Below, piece after piece: positions 29,897-40,643 of a stretch of 64,000 nucleotides of DNA (positions are counted from its first letter, which is position 1; the number at the start of each line of letters is the position of its first letter). Source of the DNA: Vulcanisaeta distributa JCM 11216. Lineage in GTDB: Archaea > Thermoproteota > Thermoprotei > Thermoproteales > Thermocladiaceae. The notes under the pieces were generated by a model that saw only the letters and a program-made list of their open reading frames with translations, ran no database searches and had not been told where the DNA came from. Both the position numbers and the translations under genes were made by a program. Where the stretch lies: NCBI RefSeq assembly GCF_001315985.1, contig NZ_BBBI01000003.1:106179-170178 (forward strand), in the 5' to 3' direction.

Positions 29897-31076
29897 GTTG
29901 TTCAAGGCCTGAGTTCAGGTAAAATCTCGTGAATGCAATGGCTATGGTTATTACGGGTATTAAAAGCAGGGCCATTGACAACCTAATACCTATTAGGTCT
30001 GCTGAGATTCCAAATAGTGCTGGCACTATTATTCCTAAAACGCCCTGGAACGCCGCGAAGTAGGAATTCGCGGCGTTCCTCTCCTCGATGCTCGTACCCC
30101 CCCTACTAATCATTAAGGTTGAGAGTGGGTATGTCGAGCCGTGGGGTATGCCGAGTATTGACATTGAAATCGTGAATACCACGTAGTTAGGCGATAGGTA
30201 AAGCAGTGTAATGCCTGTCATGGTTAATACTATGGAGATCAGCATTGGCCTGAATAGGCTACTTGGGACGTGAATGGTTAGGTAAAGCCTGGTAAGGAAG
30301 GAAGTAAGGAAGAATGGTACGAATGAGAAGTAGGCCAAGTACTTACTAACGTGGTACACACTCTGTGCGTAAATGGCGACAAAGGCTGTGAAGACCACGA
30401 AGGGTATACTGTACGTGGAATTCGCAAGCAATGCCGATATTAAACCCCCCCTATTTCTGAGTATCCTGCCCGTATTAACTACCCTCCTCGTTTCCTTGGG
30501 GTCCGGCGGGAACCTTACCTTGAATGATAGAGCTAGGGAGAGTATTGCCAGTGGTATGAATAGTAGGAATACGTACCTATAACCAAGGCGGGTTAGTACG
30601 TATGTCTCGAATAATGGACCAGCAACGAGACTCGTACTCAAGGCCAGCGTGTATAGCACGAGTATTCTCTCTGCAGTAAATTGATCACCGACTATACTTG
30701 CTGACGTGAGTATGTTGGGCATTATTAGGCCGTAGGCAAACCCAGTGAGTATTGAGATTACCCAGATGCTTAGTGAATTGGCTAAGAAGTACATGGGCAG
30801 TAAAGCCACTATTAATGCATTTGAGGCAATAAATAACAACCTCCTTGTTGATCCAGGTAATCTAGCGTTTATAAATACTATGGACGCTAGGTTCACGGCA
30901 GTGACCACCGATGCCAGAAAACCAACCAGGTAATTAGGGAATAGTAAGTCATACTTAGCAAGCAGGGGGGGTGTCGTTGTCCCAATCATGTTATTAGTTG
31001 CGCGGGCGGCGAAGGTTATTAGGAATATTATGATTGCGTAATGGGTTATTTCCCGATTAATACGCACAATTATCAA
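29868..31076 (-). CDS. major facilitator superfamily transporter
   Basis: A 402-residue protein with twelve predicted membrane helices. It has an MFS-type loop (NARLPGSTRRLLF) and conserved-style helix ends (GFAYGLIMPNIL, GIPHGSTYPLSTLM). The substrate is not readable. Three seven-base runs are in frame (SRGGTS, RNRGGL, TTPPLLAK). Confidence 0.8.
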   Translation of the reverse strand: MIIVRINREITHYAIIIFLITFAARATNNMIGTTTPPLLAKYDLLFPNYLVGFLASVVTAVNLASIVFINARLPGSTRRLLFIASNALIVALLPMYFLANSLSIWVISILTGFAYGLIMPNILTSASIVGDQFTAERILVLYTLALSTSLVAGPLFETYVLTRLGYRYVFLLFIPLAILSLALSFKVRFPPDPKETRRVVNTGRILRNRGGLISALLANSTYSIPFVVFTAFVAIYAQSVYHVSKYLAYFSFVPFFLTSFLTRLYLTIHVPSSLFRPMLISIVLTMTGITLLYLSPNYVVFTISMSILGIPHGSTYPLSTLMISRGGTSIEERNAANSYFAAFQGVLGIIVPALFGISADLIGIRLSMALLLIPVITIAIAFTRFYLNSGLEQLRPGTPSSH

Positions 31077-31146
31077 CGGAAACTTACCGCTTAAAAACTA
31101 TTCCCATCCTTCACATTGATTTTAACGGCATTTATTAATCCCCCCC

Positions 31147-32058
31147 TTAGTAAACAGGCATGAGCCAATTCATGTATTTACTAACTTTACCGTGAACCAC
31201 ATCCATGTAGTAACTCCTTACCTTAAGGGTTACTGGACCTGGTTCTCCATTGCCAATAACCCTACCGTCTATGTTCACCACGGGGGTTACCTCAGCGGCC
31301 GTCCCCCCCGTGAAGAAGACCTCGTCGGCCGTGTACAGCTCCTCCCTGGTTATTCTCTTCTCAATAACCGTTAGCCCCCCCAGGTCTCTGGCTATGGTGA
31401 TTACAGTATCCCTAGTGATGCCCTCAAGGATTGAGTCATAAGTCGGTGGCGTGTAAAGTACGCCATCCTTAACAATGAATATATTCTCTCCGCTACCCTC
31501 GGCTACGTAACCATCACGATTAAGTAAAATGGCCTCGTCAAACCCGGAGACCTTGGCATCAAGCAGCGCGATTACTGAGTTTACGTAGATACCACCGACC
31601 TTAGCCTTCATTGGGAACATGGAGTTATGAACCCTCAACCAACTAACGACCTTAGCCCTAACGCCCTTGGGCTCCAGGTAATGACCGAAGGGTATGGCTA
31701 TTATGGCCGTAGATGTTTCCAAGTTCCTGATATCCAGGTTAACAGTACTAGCCGATACAAAGGTTATTGGCCTTATATAGACGTTTTCATGTACCTCATT
31801 AGCCTTTAGCAGCTCCACAGTTGCTTTGATGAGTTCGTCAATGCTATAGTTAATCCTGATGCCCATTATCTTGGCTGAATTGCGAAACCTAATATAGTGA
31901 TCCCTAGCCCTAAATATGTACAGGTTATTACTATCAGAGCTCCAATAGGCCCTTATGCCCTCGAAGACCGACGTACCGTAATGCAGGGCATGCGTAAGTA
32001 TGGGTATTACAGCCTCCTTCTCAGGGATTAACTTACCGTCCATCCACACATACTTCAT
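31147..32058 (-). CDS. ilvE: branched-chain amino acid aminotransferase
   Basis: An intact 303-residue class IV PLP aminotransferase. YVWMDGKLIPEKEA, HYGTSVFEGIRAY, the PLP-lysine region IYVNSVIALLDAK, EGSGENIF and FFTGGTAAEVTPV are typical; it catalyses the last step of Val, Leu and Ile synthesis. The highly conserved FFTGTAAEV appears here as FFTGGTAAEV because of the C7 run at 31303, and another C7 adds Gly in LGGLTV. A further C7 lies just after the stop. Confidence 0.9.
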   Translation of the reverse strand: MKYVWMDGKLIPEKEAVIPILTHALHYGTSVFEGIRAYWSSDSNNLYIFRARDHYIRFRNSAKIMGIRINYSIDELIKATVELLKANEVHENVYIRPITFVSASTVNLDIRNLETSTAIIAIPFGHYLEPKGVRAKVVSWLRVHNSMFPMKAKVGGIYVNSVIALLDAKVSGFDEAILLNRDGYVAEGSGENIFIVKDGVLYTPPTYDSILEGITRDTVITIARDLGGLTVIEKRITREELYTADEVFFTGGTAAEVTPVVNIDGRVIGNGEPGPVTLKVRSYYMDVVHGKVSKYMNWLMPVY

Positions 32059-32121
32059 TGATTAATGCACAATAGGTTCCTTATTAAGTATTATCATATA
32101 TATAGTGTATTTGTGCATTAC

Positions 32122-32543
32122 TCATGAACTGGGGCTGGGTATGTCCTTACCATGCGGGCATTTACTTGGTTTCCCTAGGTATTCATAGAGCCTATCCACG
32201 ACCTCCTCAGGCAAGGCATAATCAAACATCCTAGCCAATTCACAGGCCTTGTCTGGGTCTATCCCTGCCCTAACTAATAATGTCTCCACAACCCTATGGG
32301 CCCTAATTAATGAGTTCATCTCTCTAATGCCTCATCAGTTATGAAGATACCACCATCCCTCTTCTCCACGAATCCCTTCTTAATTAGGTGATTTATCTCC
32401 TCATACGCACTTGCGCTCGAGACACCAAGTGCCTTCGCAACCCCCCCAAATATTGTTGCGCCAGAGCCCTTATCATTCATCCCCTTAATCACCAGCAAAT
32501 ATAGGAATTCCCTACTGGATATTCTCACATGTAGCCCCCCCAT
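32122..32543 (-). CDS. DtxR/MntR-like metal-dependent repressor, one frame break
   Basis: About 140 residues after joining near 32325 (one missing G). The N-terminal winged helix (REFLYLLVIKGMN, VSSASAYEEINHLIKKGFVEKRDGGIFIT) is followed by the dimerisation helices (AHRVVETLLVRAGI, CELARMFDYALPEEVVDRLYEYLG), a pattern shared with DtxR/MntR regulators. Metal-responsive repression of the Nramp-like gene 48 bases downstream is likely. The start codon runs directly into a G7 run (ATGGGGGGGC). Confidence 0.72.
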
Positions 32544-32590
32544 ACTACACTTAGTAAAGGTCTAATTAAACCTTATTCCCAAATAATGGG

Positions 32591-33852
32591 TCAAACCGCC
32601 GTTACTACCGCATAGGCCCCCCCAGCAATAATTAACGCCGTTGTAACAATATATAACACAATAGCCCTAGCCCTGCCTATTGCATAATCACCAACGACGT
32701 CCTTCCTCGAAGCCAAGCCTATCAATAAGTAGGTGGGTATGGCCAGGGCTATTGCGTTGAATATCATTATACCCAGTATCAAGTTAACGAGGTCCCTCAT
32801 GAAGAGTATAATTAAAGCGGCGGGCACGATCTCAACTACATAAAATGCGTAGAAGCCCCCTGGCCTCACACATCCTCCTACTAAGCCTGCGGGCCAATTG
32901 AAGTACTCACTAAGTCCATAGGCGAAGCCTAGGCTTATCACGAATATGGCAAGTAGCGCAGCGGCGATCATGCCCACGGCAGCCACCACGAACCAATACG
33001 GGCTAATGACCCTGCTTATCGAGAGAAGTGCCGATTGAAAATTATCAATAACCCCCCCACCCCCCCTGACCCTAAGCCAATAACCGACCAATAGGCTACC
33101 AATCATCAACGTCTCACTTATTACGGCGCCCATCGCTGTCTCAAACCTCTCGTGAGTGTAATGCTCCCTCCTTAAGCCCTTATCAACAATCGCCGACTGC
33201 TGGTAATAAAGCATCCAGGGCATTACCACCGCGCCTATGTTCGCCGCAAGCAAGGTCACGTATAGGGAATTAGCGTATGAGCTCGGTAAGAACATCGATA
33301 GTAACGCGCCATAAACCTCCTGGGGGGGCTTAATGGGTACTATGACAAAGGCCGCTAGGTACACCAGTATGAATGCGGAGATCGCAAGCAACACATTCTC
33401 AACCCTCTTATACGAACCACCCATTAGTATTATCGCCGTGTGAAACACCAGGACTAAGATCACGGAAATAACCACGGGCACACCAAAGAGAAGCCCAATG
33501 GCTGATATGGCTGCGTACTCACCTATGTAGCGGCTCCATCTATTATGAGCATGGCAATCAGCGATACTGCCGCAACCTTATCTCCATAGACCTCCTTAAG
33601 CAGCGTTCCCATGCCCTTCCCACTACCCAGCGCCGCCCTAATGGTCAATTCCTGAATAAAGTACAGAGGTACTGTCAGAAGTATTAGCCAGGGAATTATC
33701 GCAAGCCCAGCATAATAACCACTCTGCATTGCCGTTAGTATACTTGGTGCATCGACGTCGGCAAGCATCGTCAACCAACCCGGACCAAGTAACACCCTAA
33801 GTGAGTCACCAACTTCCTTAATACTCCTCGATACTCTCTCCTGAAAATTCAC
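32591..33852 (-). CDS. Nramp-like divalent metal transporter, one frame break
   Basis: About 420 residues with ten or eleven membrane helices after joining near 33520. The opening GPGWLTMLADVDAPSILTAMQSG aligns with the Nramp signature GPGFLxxxxxxDPGN, with the metal-site DPGN replaced by DAPS. The partner gene is a DtxR/MntR-like regulator, which supports Mn or Fe uptake. Four G/C runs lie in frame, two of them separated by a single base (33052-33066). The altered signature leaves the substrate open. Confidence 0.72.
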
Positions 33853-33920
33853 GTCAGAGTCACAGATGGTCTACTTAATTAACATTTTTTCTTGTGACAA
33901 GTAAAGGAGCAGTGTATGTA

Positions 33921-35127
33921 CTATGTACCGTGGACAACCCTAACCCTACCCTCAACACCCCCCCTGAGCAATACATAGAATAGTACCACAGCGATGGCGT
34001 AAAGCATAGACGTTATGTACAAGGGCAGGTCTAAGTAGCCAGTATCCATCAAGTAACCACCAATGCTGGGACCCACGGCTCGCGGTATTGAGGATATCAT
34101 ATTCCAGATACCAAATACCCTTCCTCGTTCCTCCCTAGGTGCTAGCTCATTAATGAGCGAGGTTAGTAATGGGTTTGCCATGTTCATGAGCGTGTTCCTA
34201 ATTATGAATAGGACCAGTAATAGTGGCAGGTTGTATATTGATGGCATTATTGCTAGTACTCCCGTAGCCAACCCCCCCTCAAGTCACCACGGAAATTACT
34301 CTACTATGTAGAAATCTCGATATTGTTGGCGCCATTAACGTACCCAGGGCTAGCGTGGCATTTGATATGGCGTAGACAATGCTCAGGTTTGCAATGTTTA
34401 TGTGGAACTTAAGGTAAAACCAGAGGCTGAATAATGGTATTATCACCCCCCCAGCTCCGAGGCCAATTATTGCCTCCGGCATAAGTCTCTTTATTAACCA
34501 CGATGAGCGCAGTTCACCAAGGTCCTTAAGGCTGATCCTCTCGATCTTGGCATTGACAATGGCTGGATCCAAATGCTTAATCGCATTGAGCACTAAGGGT
34601 ATTGTTAAGTATACGGCGGCCGCCTCGATGACGAAGATTAGCTCATAACCAAGATGTCCAAGGTAACTGGGTAACACAGTAATTGCCGAGCCAACAACAC
34701 TAAAAATTACGTTAAAGGAGGATGATAGACTAAATACCTCGTCAGAAATACCTCTTTGCTTGGCGTATTCGCCGACTATGGCTGTTAACACTACGTACCT
34801 ATTAAACAAAGCCGACATTAGGTATGCCGCCGACACGATTATGGGCACGCCAGTAACCATTAGGAGTATTAGGGATCCGCTGATTATTGATAGCATCGTG
34901 AAGAGCCTAGTGCGATCCATGAGGTCCGTTAGATATCCAATAACTAATGAACCGAGGGCGTTCATTAATGAGAAAAGACCAAGGATGATGCCGATTAACG
35001 TGGTTGACATGCCAATACCCAGCATGTATATCGATAAAATGACCGAATTAGCACCCCAAATAATTCCGCTTAATGAATTAGCTGTTGCCAATAACAGCCC
35101 AATGCGATCAACTCGTCTTAATGACAT
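33921..35127 (-). CDS. major facilitator superfamily transporter, one frame break
   Basis: About 400 residues with twelve membrane helices after joining near 34275-34282, where removing one T reads VVTEGGLATGVLAI. The internal loop GYLTDLMDRTRLF and the later NELAPREERGRVFGIWNM are MFS-like. The start is placed at ATG 35127 (MSLRRVDRIG); a longer start at 35190 adds 21 residues before the first helix. Substrate unknown. Confidence 0.75.
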
Positions 35128-35280
35128 CCTGGCTGAATTAAGAGGCGGTATTAATAAGGTGTATTTTTCATTTAGAGATAGAAAGCTCAAAGTAAATAGG
35201 CATGTAAATTAATTTGGTCAAAGTATAGTATGAAAATGAGGGAAATATTTAAAAATAAATAGGGCTATCAATCGCTCAAT

Positions 35281-37194
35281 ATGGCAGGTAAAAACCCAGT
35301 TAAAACCCTGGTAATAATCGCAATGGCCTTACTAATTCTGGCAACATCAATAGCTTATGCGCAGCAGGTGTCGTCTCAATACCTCACATGTACTGAGGTT
35401 ATCCCCCCCGGTGTTCCTGGTTCGACACAGAGTCACGTGATTGTTTGGTTCTGGCTTAGTAATGTCACAACGCCCAACGGGCTTGACTACCTCCTTTATC
35501 AAATGTATTATAACCCATCGAGCCCCCCCTACTTCCATAGTTTCATCACGCCCCCCCAGGAATTCGCCAGTTGGTACTCGCCACCAAGCAGCGTTATTAG
35601 TTACGTGGTTAACCTGGCCCGGCAGTACGGCTTAACCATTAATTACACCTTCCCAATGCTCATGGAGGCCACGGGCAGTGCATCGGCAGTGGACAACTTC
35701 CTAACAGCCCTTGAATCGGCACCAAGCTCGATACAGCAATGGATAATAGCCGGTGAATGCGTACCACTCGGCTACTTCACGGCTAATTCCAAGGCGCCTG
35801 CCTACAAGCCGCAGTATACTGTCGTGCATTTAAACACCACGGGCATAAACACGATACTAAAGTCAGGCGCCATAAAAATAAATGGAAAGCCAATGCAGAT
35901 AATACAGAACCAGGTAGAGATATGGCTGCCCCAGGGCTTGGAATTCATGTATGATGAATTGCCGCTCTTCAATAATGGCTATATGGGTCAGGGCTTGACC
36001 ATAGCCATTGTTGATGCCTTCGGCGACTTTAACCTAACCCTAGCCAACCAATACATATACCAAAGTACTGCATGTCAGGACTTGGCAACCTTCGATACCA
36101 TATTTGGCTTGCCGCCAGCCTCGTGCCAAGTCATCTACCCAACAGGTACGCCGGTGCTCACTCCATATGACTTAAGCACTGCGGAGGGCTGGGCCGTGGA
36201 GAGCGCCCTCGATATTGAGTATGCCCACACGATGGCCCCCCCTGGCGCCAATATACTCCTCGTTGTATCGCCTACGTCGGGTGACGATTTGTTCGTTGAT
36301 GTGGAGTACGTAGTCGCTAACCACTTAGCCAAGTTCATAAGCCTGAGCTGGGGGGGCGCCTACGAAGACATGTTCTACTACCCACCGCCAAGCTACAACC
36401 TACTCTATGGCTATGACGAGATATTCATGCAGGCAGCCGCGGAGGGCATCGGGGTATTCGCCGCATCCGGCGACAGCGGTGCCTTTGACACTGACTGGCT
36501 TTATCTTAACATGACCATGGAACCCAGTGTATTATACCCAGCCAGTGATCCATGGGTGACCGGCGTCGGTGGCACAACACTTTACGGAAACATCACAAAC
36601 GCGGTGACCATTCGCATCGAGTACGCCTGGAATTGGAATAGTACTTACTTATGGGGGGGTAGTGGCGGTGGTTACTCCTTCACCTTCCCAGAGACCCCTG
36701 GTCAGTCACTGATAAACATAATCTATGAAAGAGTGCGTGTACGTGAACCTGACCTGGGCATTGTCTTCTACACGGTTGGGCACAGGGGGGGTGTGCCGGA
36801 CATTGCGGCTGACGCTAATCCATTCACGGGCGTTATAATAGTCCTTAACGGTACAGTATTCCCATACCTAATCGGAGGCACCAGTCTAGCCACGCCATTG
36901 TCGGCGGGCATGACGGCGACGATACAGAGCTACCTTGGCAGCTCATTTGAGATAGGTGACTTAGCACCAACCCTATACCTACTGTATTATTACTACCCGT
37001 ATGAGTTCTATGCATTAAGTTCCGTGTATCCAACTAACGAGTTCTCCACGGGCATATCTGGAGCGATGTTCCTAACGCTCTTTGGCCAAAATGGGCTTTA
37101 CTACGTCATACCAGGTCAATGGAACCCAGTTGATGGTCTTGGGCAAATAAACACCTACGGCCTAGCCTACCTACTTCAGCAATTAGTTGGTTAA
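35281..37194 (+). CDS. sedolisin-type (S53) secreted acid protease
   Basis: An intact 637-residue preproprotein. A signal peptide (LVIIAMALLILATSIAYA) is followed by a propeptide of about 150 residues and an S53 catalytic domain: the Glu/Asp pair in VESALDIEYAH, GVFAASGDSGA with the oxyanion Asp, and GGTSLATPLSAGM with the nucleophile Ser. Sedolisins are pepstatin-insensitive endopeptidases active at low pH, fitting an acidic habitat. TTTAAAAATAAAT lies about 30 bases upstream. Seven G/C runs are all in frame. Confidence 0.88.
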   Translation: MAGKNPVKTLVIIAMALLILATSIAYAQQVSSQYLTCTEVIPPGVPGSTQSHVIVWFWLSNVTTPNGLDYLLYQMYYNPSSPPYFHSFITPPQEFASWYSPPSSVISYVVNLARQYGLTINYTFPMLMEATGSASAVDNFLTALESAPSSIQQWIIAGECVPLGYFTANSKAPAYKPQYTVVHLNTTGINTILKSGAIKINGKPMQIIQNQVEIWLPQGLEFMYDELPLFNNGYMGQGLTIAIVDAFGDFNLTLANQYIYQSTACQDLATFDTIFGLPPASCQVIYPTGTPVLTPYDLSTAEGWAVESALDIEYAHTMAPPGANILLVVSPTSGDDLFVDVEYVVANHLAKFISLSWGGAYEDMFYYPPPSYNLLYGYDEIFMQAAAEGIGVFAASGDSGAFDTDWLYLNMTMEPSVLYPASDPWVTGVGGTTLYGNITNAVTIRIEYAWNWNSTYLWGGSGGGYSFTFPETPGQSLINIIYERVRVREPDLGIVFYTVGHRGGVPDIAADANPFTGVIIVLNGTVFPYLIGGTSLATPLSAGMTATIQSYLGSSFEIGDLAPTLYLLYYYYPYEFYALSSVYPTNEFSTGISGAMFLTLFGQNGLYYVIPGQWNPVDGLGQINTYGLAYLLQQLVG

Positions 37195-37261
37195 TCACAA
37201 ATGGGGGGGTGAGTTGGCCCTTTAAAACTTATTTTGCTTGTGTTTCATGTTTAATAAGAAA

Positions 37262-37853
37262 TTAAACCAATAATGCGTCCTTGGCTCCCTCTATTATTAG
37301 CGATACGGCCCAAGCCATTATGATTAGGCTCATGAACCTACCAATGAACCTGAGCATGTTACTGCCCATGAGCCTAATTATTGCGAAGCTAAACCTAATT
37401 ATTAAGTAAGTTATTAGGGATGCAATGAGTATACTTATTATGACCTCGGGAATTCCGTAGTACGTGGTGAAGAGCATCACGGAGGTTATTGCGCCAGGTC
37501 CAACGAGCATTGGCGTCACTATTGGCGTGAATATGAAGTCCTCAGCTTAGGCCCATGGTCCTTGGCGCCCCCCCTTCCCTGAGTGTGTCAATGCCGATTA
37601 CGAGGAGTACTATGCCGCCGGCGATCCTGAAGTCGGCAATACTTATGTTAAAGGCGGTCAATATGTATGGCCCAGCCACTGCAAAGGTTATCAGTAGTGA
37701 TGGGACGGCAATGGCAATTATCCTAAGGGCCCTCCTAAAGATCTCAGGTTTATCTATACCTGGCATGCTAATCATTATTGGCAGCGCACCAACTGGATCC
37801 ACTATTGCGATTAGCTGGGCAGTCATTATTAATATGTCAATTGCGATACTCAT
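37262..37853 (-). CDS. MarC-family membrane protein, one frame break
   Basis: About 196 residues with six membrane helices. IVDPVGALPIMISMPG and, after joining near 37541, FTPIVTPMLVGPGAITSVML are MarC-family signatures. The family is widespread and its function is unresolved. Removing one T near 37547 reads GLSEDFIFTPIV. Confidence 0.75.
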
Positions 37854-37986
37854 CGTTCAATAATAGTGACCAAGTCCTTTAAAAGAGTTCACTATGTACG
37901 TTATTCAACACATACGCATTATAATTCTAATTTTCTGGACTTAATTAGAAACTTTAATAAATTAATTTAACAACCATGTTCTTAAT

Positions 37987-38307
37987 ATGGCATCAGGAAT
38001 TTCTAGGGTAAGGAGGATTAGGAGAAGCATGGTAATCACTAAACTACCATATGTAACGAGTATATACATAAATTATCAAGTCCTGATACCGGCAAGCTTA
38101 GTTAAGTCTCTCAATATCGAAAATGCCCTATATGCAAACATAACCATTGAGTACTTCGGCCAGGAGATAATGCTTGAGAGGGTTAAGTTGTTGAGGACTC
38201 GTAACACGGCCAGTAGGCAATTCACAATCCCAAAGGAGGTGAGGGAGAAGTACGGTATAAAGCCTCTTGACGAGATTAAGATAAAGTCCATAGTGATTGT
38301 TGGATAA
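37987..38307 (+). CDS. AbrB/SpoVT-like DNA-binding protein
   Basis: A basic 106-residue protein. It has two swapped-hairpin-like segments: YINYQVLIPASLVKSLNI and SRQFTIPKEVREKYGIKPLDEI. The second matches the AbrB pattern of archaeal transcription regulators and antitoxins. No toxin partner is visible on the same strand, so a chromatin or regulator role is more likely. Intact. Confidence 0.6.
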   Translation: MASGISRVRRIRRSMVITKLPYVTSIYINYQVLIPASLVKSLNIENALYANITIEYFGQEIMLERVKLLRTRNTASRQFTIPKEVREKYGIKPLDEIKIKSIVIVG

Positions 38308-38360
38308 GTGTGATTTAATGAGGTAAAAATATAAAAAGGCCCTTAACTCCATAGGCACGT

Positions 38361-38519
38361 ATGCCCATTAGCGACCCTGAGAAGCTTAGGATAGCCGTTG
38401 AGCATAGGTTCAATTACTGGATATGCAGGGAGTGCGGGGGGGCCAGGAACCCACCGGGCGCTGAGAAGTGCAGGAGGTGTAAGAGTAAGAACCTAAGGCC
38501 CAAGAGATTTAAGAAATAA
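38361..38519 (+). CDS. rpl40e: 50S ribosomal protein L40e
   Basis: A 52-residue zinc protein starting MPISDPEKLRIAVEHRF with CREC and CRRC and the end KSKNLRPKRFKK. The family has CxxCGxxNPPGAEKC; here a G7 run (38436-38442) makes CGGARNPPGAEKC, one residue longer between the cysteine pairs. AAAATATAAAAAG lies upstream. Too short for an ordinary ORF scan but unmistakable. Confidence 0.88.
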   Translation: MPISDPEKLRIAVEHRFNYWICRECGGARNPPGAEKCRRCKSKNLRPKRFKK

Positions 38520-38637
38520 GCATACAATCAATAAATTCCTAAGGTATTTTAAGGTATTACTGGGTTTACGTACTTATACCATGGGTACTTTAAAGGACTT
38601 AGATAAAAATATAAAGAGGTAGCCTAAGCTTTATGTA

Positions 38638-38962
38638 ATGGAAGACGAAGATAGATACGAAGAGGAGCCTGAAAACGAGGAAATTAATGAGGAGGGTGAT
38701 GGGGGGGGTCCATTGGCAGTGAAGATTACTCATCACTTATTGATAAGGCGCCTGAGTGGAGTGTCGGCGTGATACTTTACAACGGCAACGCTACCCACTG
38801 GCTAAGTCCAAGTACAAGAGGAGTGAGTACTACTTTTCACCGAGTTGGAGACCCGTGGCTAAGAACGTGAATGGCGAGGTCGTGGTACTCAGGGATGGCA
38901 AAGTAAGCAAATACAAAATAAGTAGGCGCGGAGACAAGTATCTGCAGGTTGTTTTGGTCTGA
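38638..38962 (+). CDS. hypothetical protein with acidic N-terminus, two frame breaks
   Basis: Starting at ATG 38638, about 20 acidic residues (EDRYEEEPENEEINEEGDGG) precede a G8 run (38701-38708); six or nine bases let the frame run on as SIGSEDYSSLIDKAPEWSVGVILYNGN. A second repair near 38792 (one more C) joins the C-terminal part SEYYFSPSWRPVAKNVNGEVVVLRDGKV. The product is about 108 residues. Function unknown; it sits between L40e and the thiamine gene. Confidence 0.5.
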
Positions 38963-39112
38963 TAACGCCTTATCCGGCATTATTAAAATAAAGACCTCTC
39001 GTTTTGCCGTAACTTCACGTTCAAGGGCCTCAATTCATTAGCTAGTTCCATCGGTTCAATGCAAAACCATATTATTTTGAGGAATCTAAATGTGAATGCA
39101 CTTTATCCCCCC

Positions 39113-40552
39113 CTAATTTAGGGCGTTGATGAGCATGGCCCCCCCTGCCCTATCTTCAATGTTGCCGTTGTTTCCCATAAACATGCCCCCCCAGTATCGC
39201 CAGTAACTTACTAATAACCTCCGTTGGGCTTCTACCGAGTATTACGATCTCTGGTTCCTTACCCCCCCAATCACCAAGGTGGTAAATAATGTCGGGGACC
39301 CTGCCCACGCTCTTTATGGCTTGTTCAGTGCCCCCCCAGGGTATTGATGCGCCCTCCCTAGCCTTAACGTCAGGTGGTTCCTGCTTCCTATCATAGCCAC
39401 TAACCACATAGCCAAGCTCCCTCGCGGCCTCTATCACCCTATCATCATACTTAATATTCATTGCAGACCTGATCTCTGGGTCATACTTCATTGCCGTGAG
39501 TATGTAACTAGCGACGTGAGAGCTGGCACCGAAGGTTGGTGGGCCACTTGGCTTGGCCCTTCCCATGTACCTAACTATCCTACCCGGCACTGCAGCGACG
39601 TCATTTAAATCCCTGGCATAGAAGGCAGGTAATGAGTAGCCCAGGTTTGACTGAACCTCGGTATGTAATTCCCAATTATGTCGGCGTTCTCCTCAATCAT
39701 TCTCAATGCCTCGTTCATCTCATCAATAACGTCAGCCCTATAGGCCCTGAGTTCAAGCCATGCCATTGGGTTGACGGGTCCATGGCCATGCCCAAGAGGT
39801 AATGAGTACTTAATTGCCGTGGTTATTAATTCCTTAGCCAACTTAATCGCCTCCCAGGGATCCAGGCCCCTTGCTAGGCCGGCTGCTATGGCTGCTGAAA
39901 ATGAGCAGCCAGTCCCGTGGGTGTTCTTGGTATCGATCCTCGGAGCCCTCAACTCCCTATACTCGCCCGAATCCCTGAAGTAAACAATGTCAATACTCTC
40001 ATTGCCTGTTAAGTGGCCGCCCTTAACAATGACAATCTCTGGGTGCAACTCCTCGGCAATGGTCTTGGCAGCCCTCTTGGCTTCGTCAAGGGTATCAACA
40101 TGAAAACCAGCTAGGTGCGATGCCTCGGGCGCATTTGGGGGGGTCACAACCTTGGCGATGGGTATTATAACGCGCTTCAAGGTCTCCATTGCCTCAGGTC
40201 TAATTAGTGGGTCACCACTTTTGGCGTACATGACGGGATCAACAACCAGCGGGAATCCCCCCCACCTTCTTACTGATCGAGCTACCGCCTCCATGATAGG
40301 CGAACTACTTAGCATGCCTGTCTTAGCGGCATCAACGCCTATGTCCTCGGCGACTGCGTTTATCTGGGCCTCGACTATTGATGGGTCGATCTCCTGAACT
40401 GCCCTGACACCTAGGGTGTTCTGAGCGGTAACTGCTGTTAGGGCTACCATGCCATAAACACCGAGGGCATGGAATGTCTTTAAGTCCGCCGTAATACCAG
40501 CACCGCCGCCAGAGTCTAGTCCCGCTATTGTTAGTGCCCTTGGTATCTTCAT
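39113..40552 (-). CDS. thiDN: fused ThiD-ThiN, two frame breaks
   Basis: About 479 residues after repair. The N-terminal 270 are ThiD, the HMP and HMP-phosphate kinase: [26 protein letters not shown] and [17 protein letters not shown]. The C-terminal 170 are Thi[39 protein letters not shown] and [12 protein letters not shown]. Stand-alone ThiN joined to ThiD acts as thiamine phosphate synthase where ThiE is missing. Breaks lie near 39660 (one missing C, restoring [22 protein letters not shown]) and 39178 (one G too many). Seven G/C runs, several adding a residue to recalled motifs. Confidence 0.88.
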
Positions 40553-40643
40553 GCAAAATAATTCACTTATTATAATTTTATAAAGCTTCTATCAGTGCTA
40601 GCAATTCACGTGAGAGTAGGCTGAAAGTAATTAATTAATCGAA

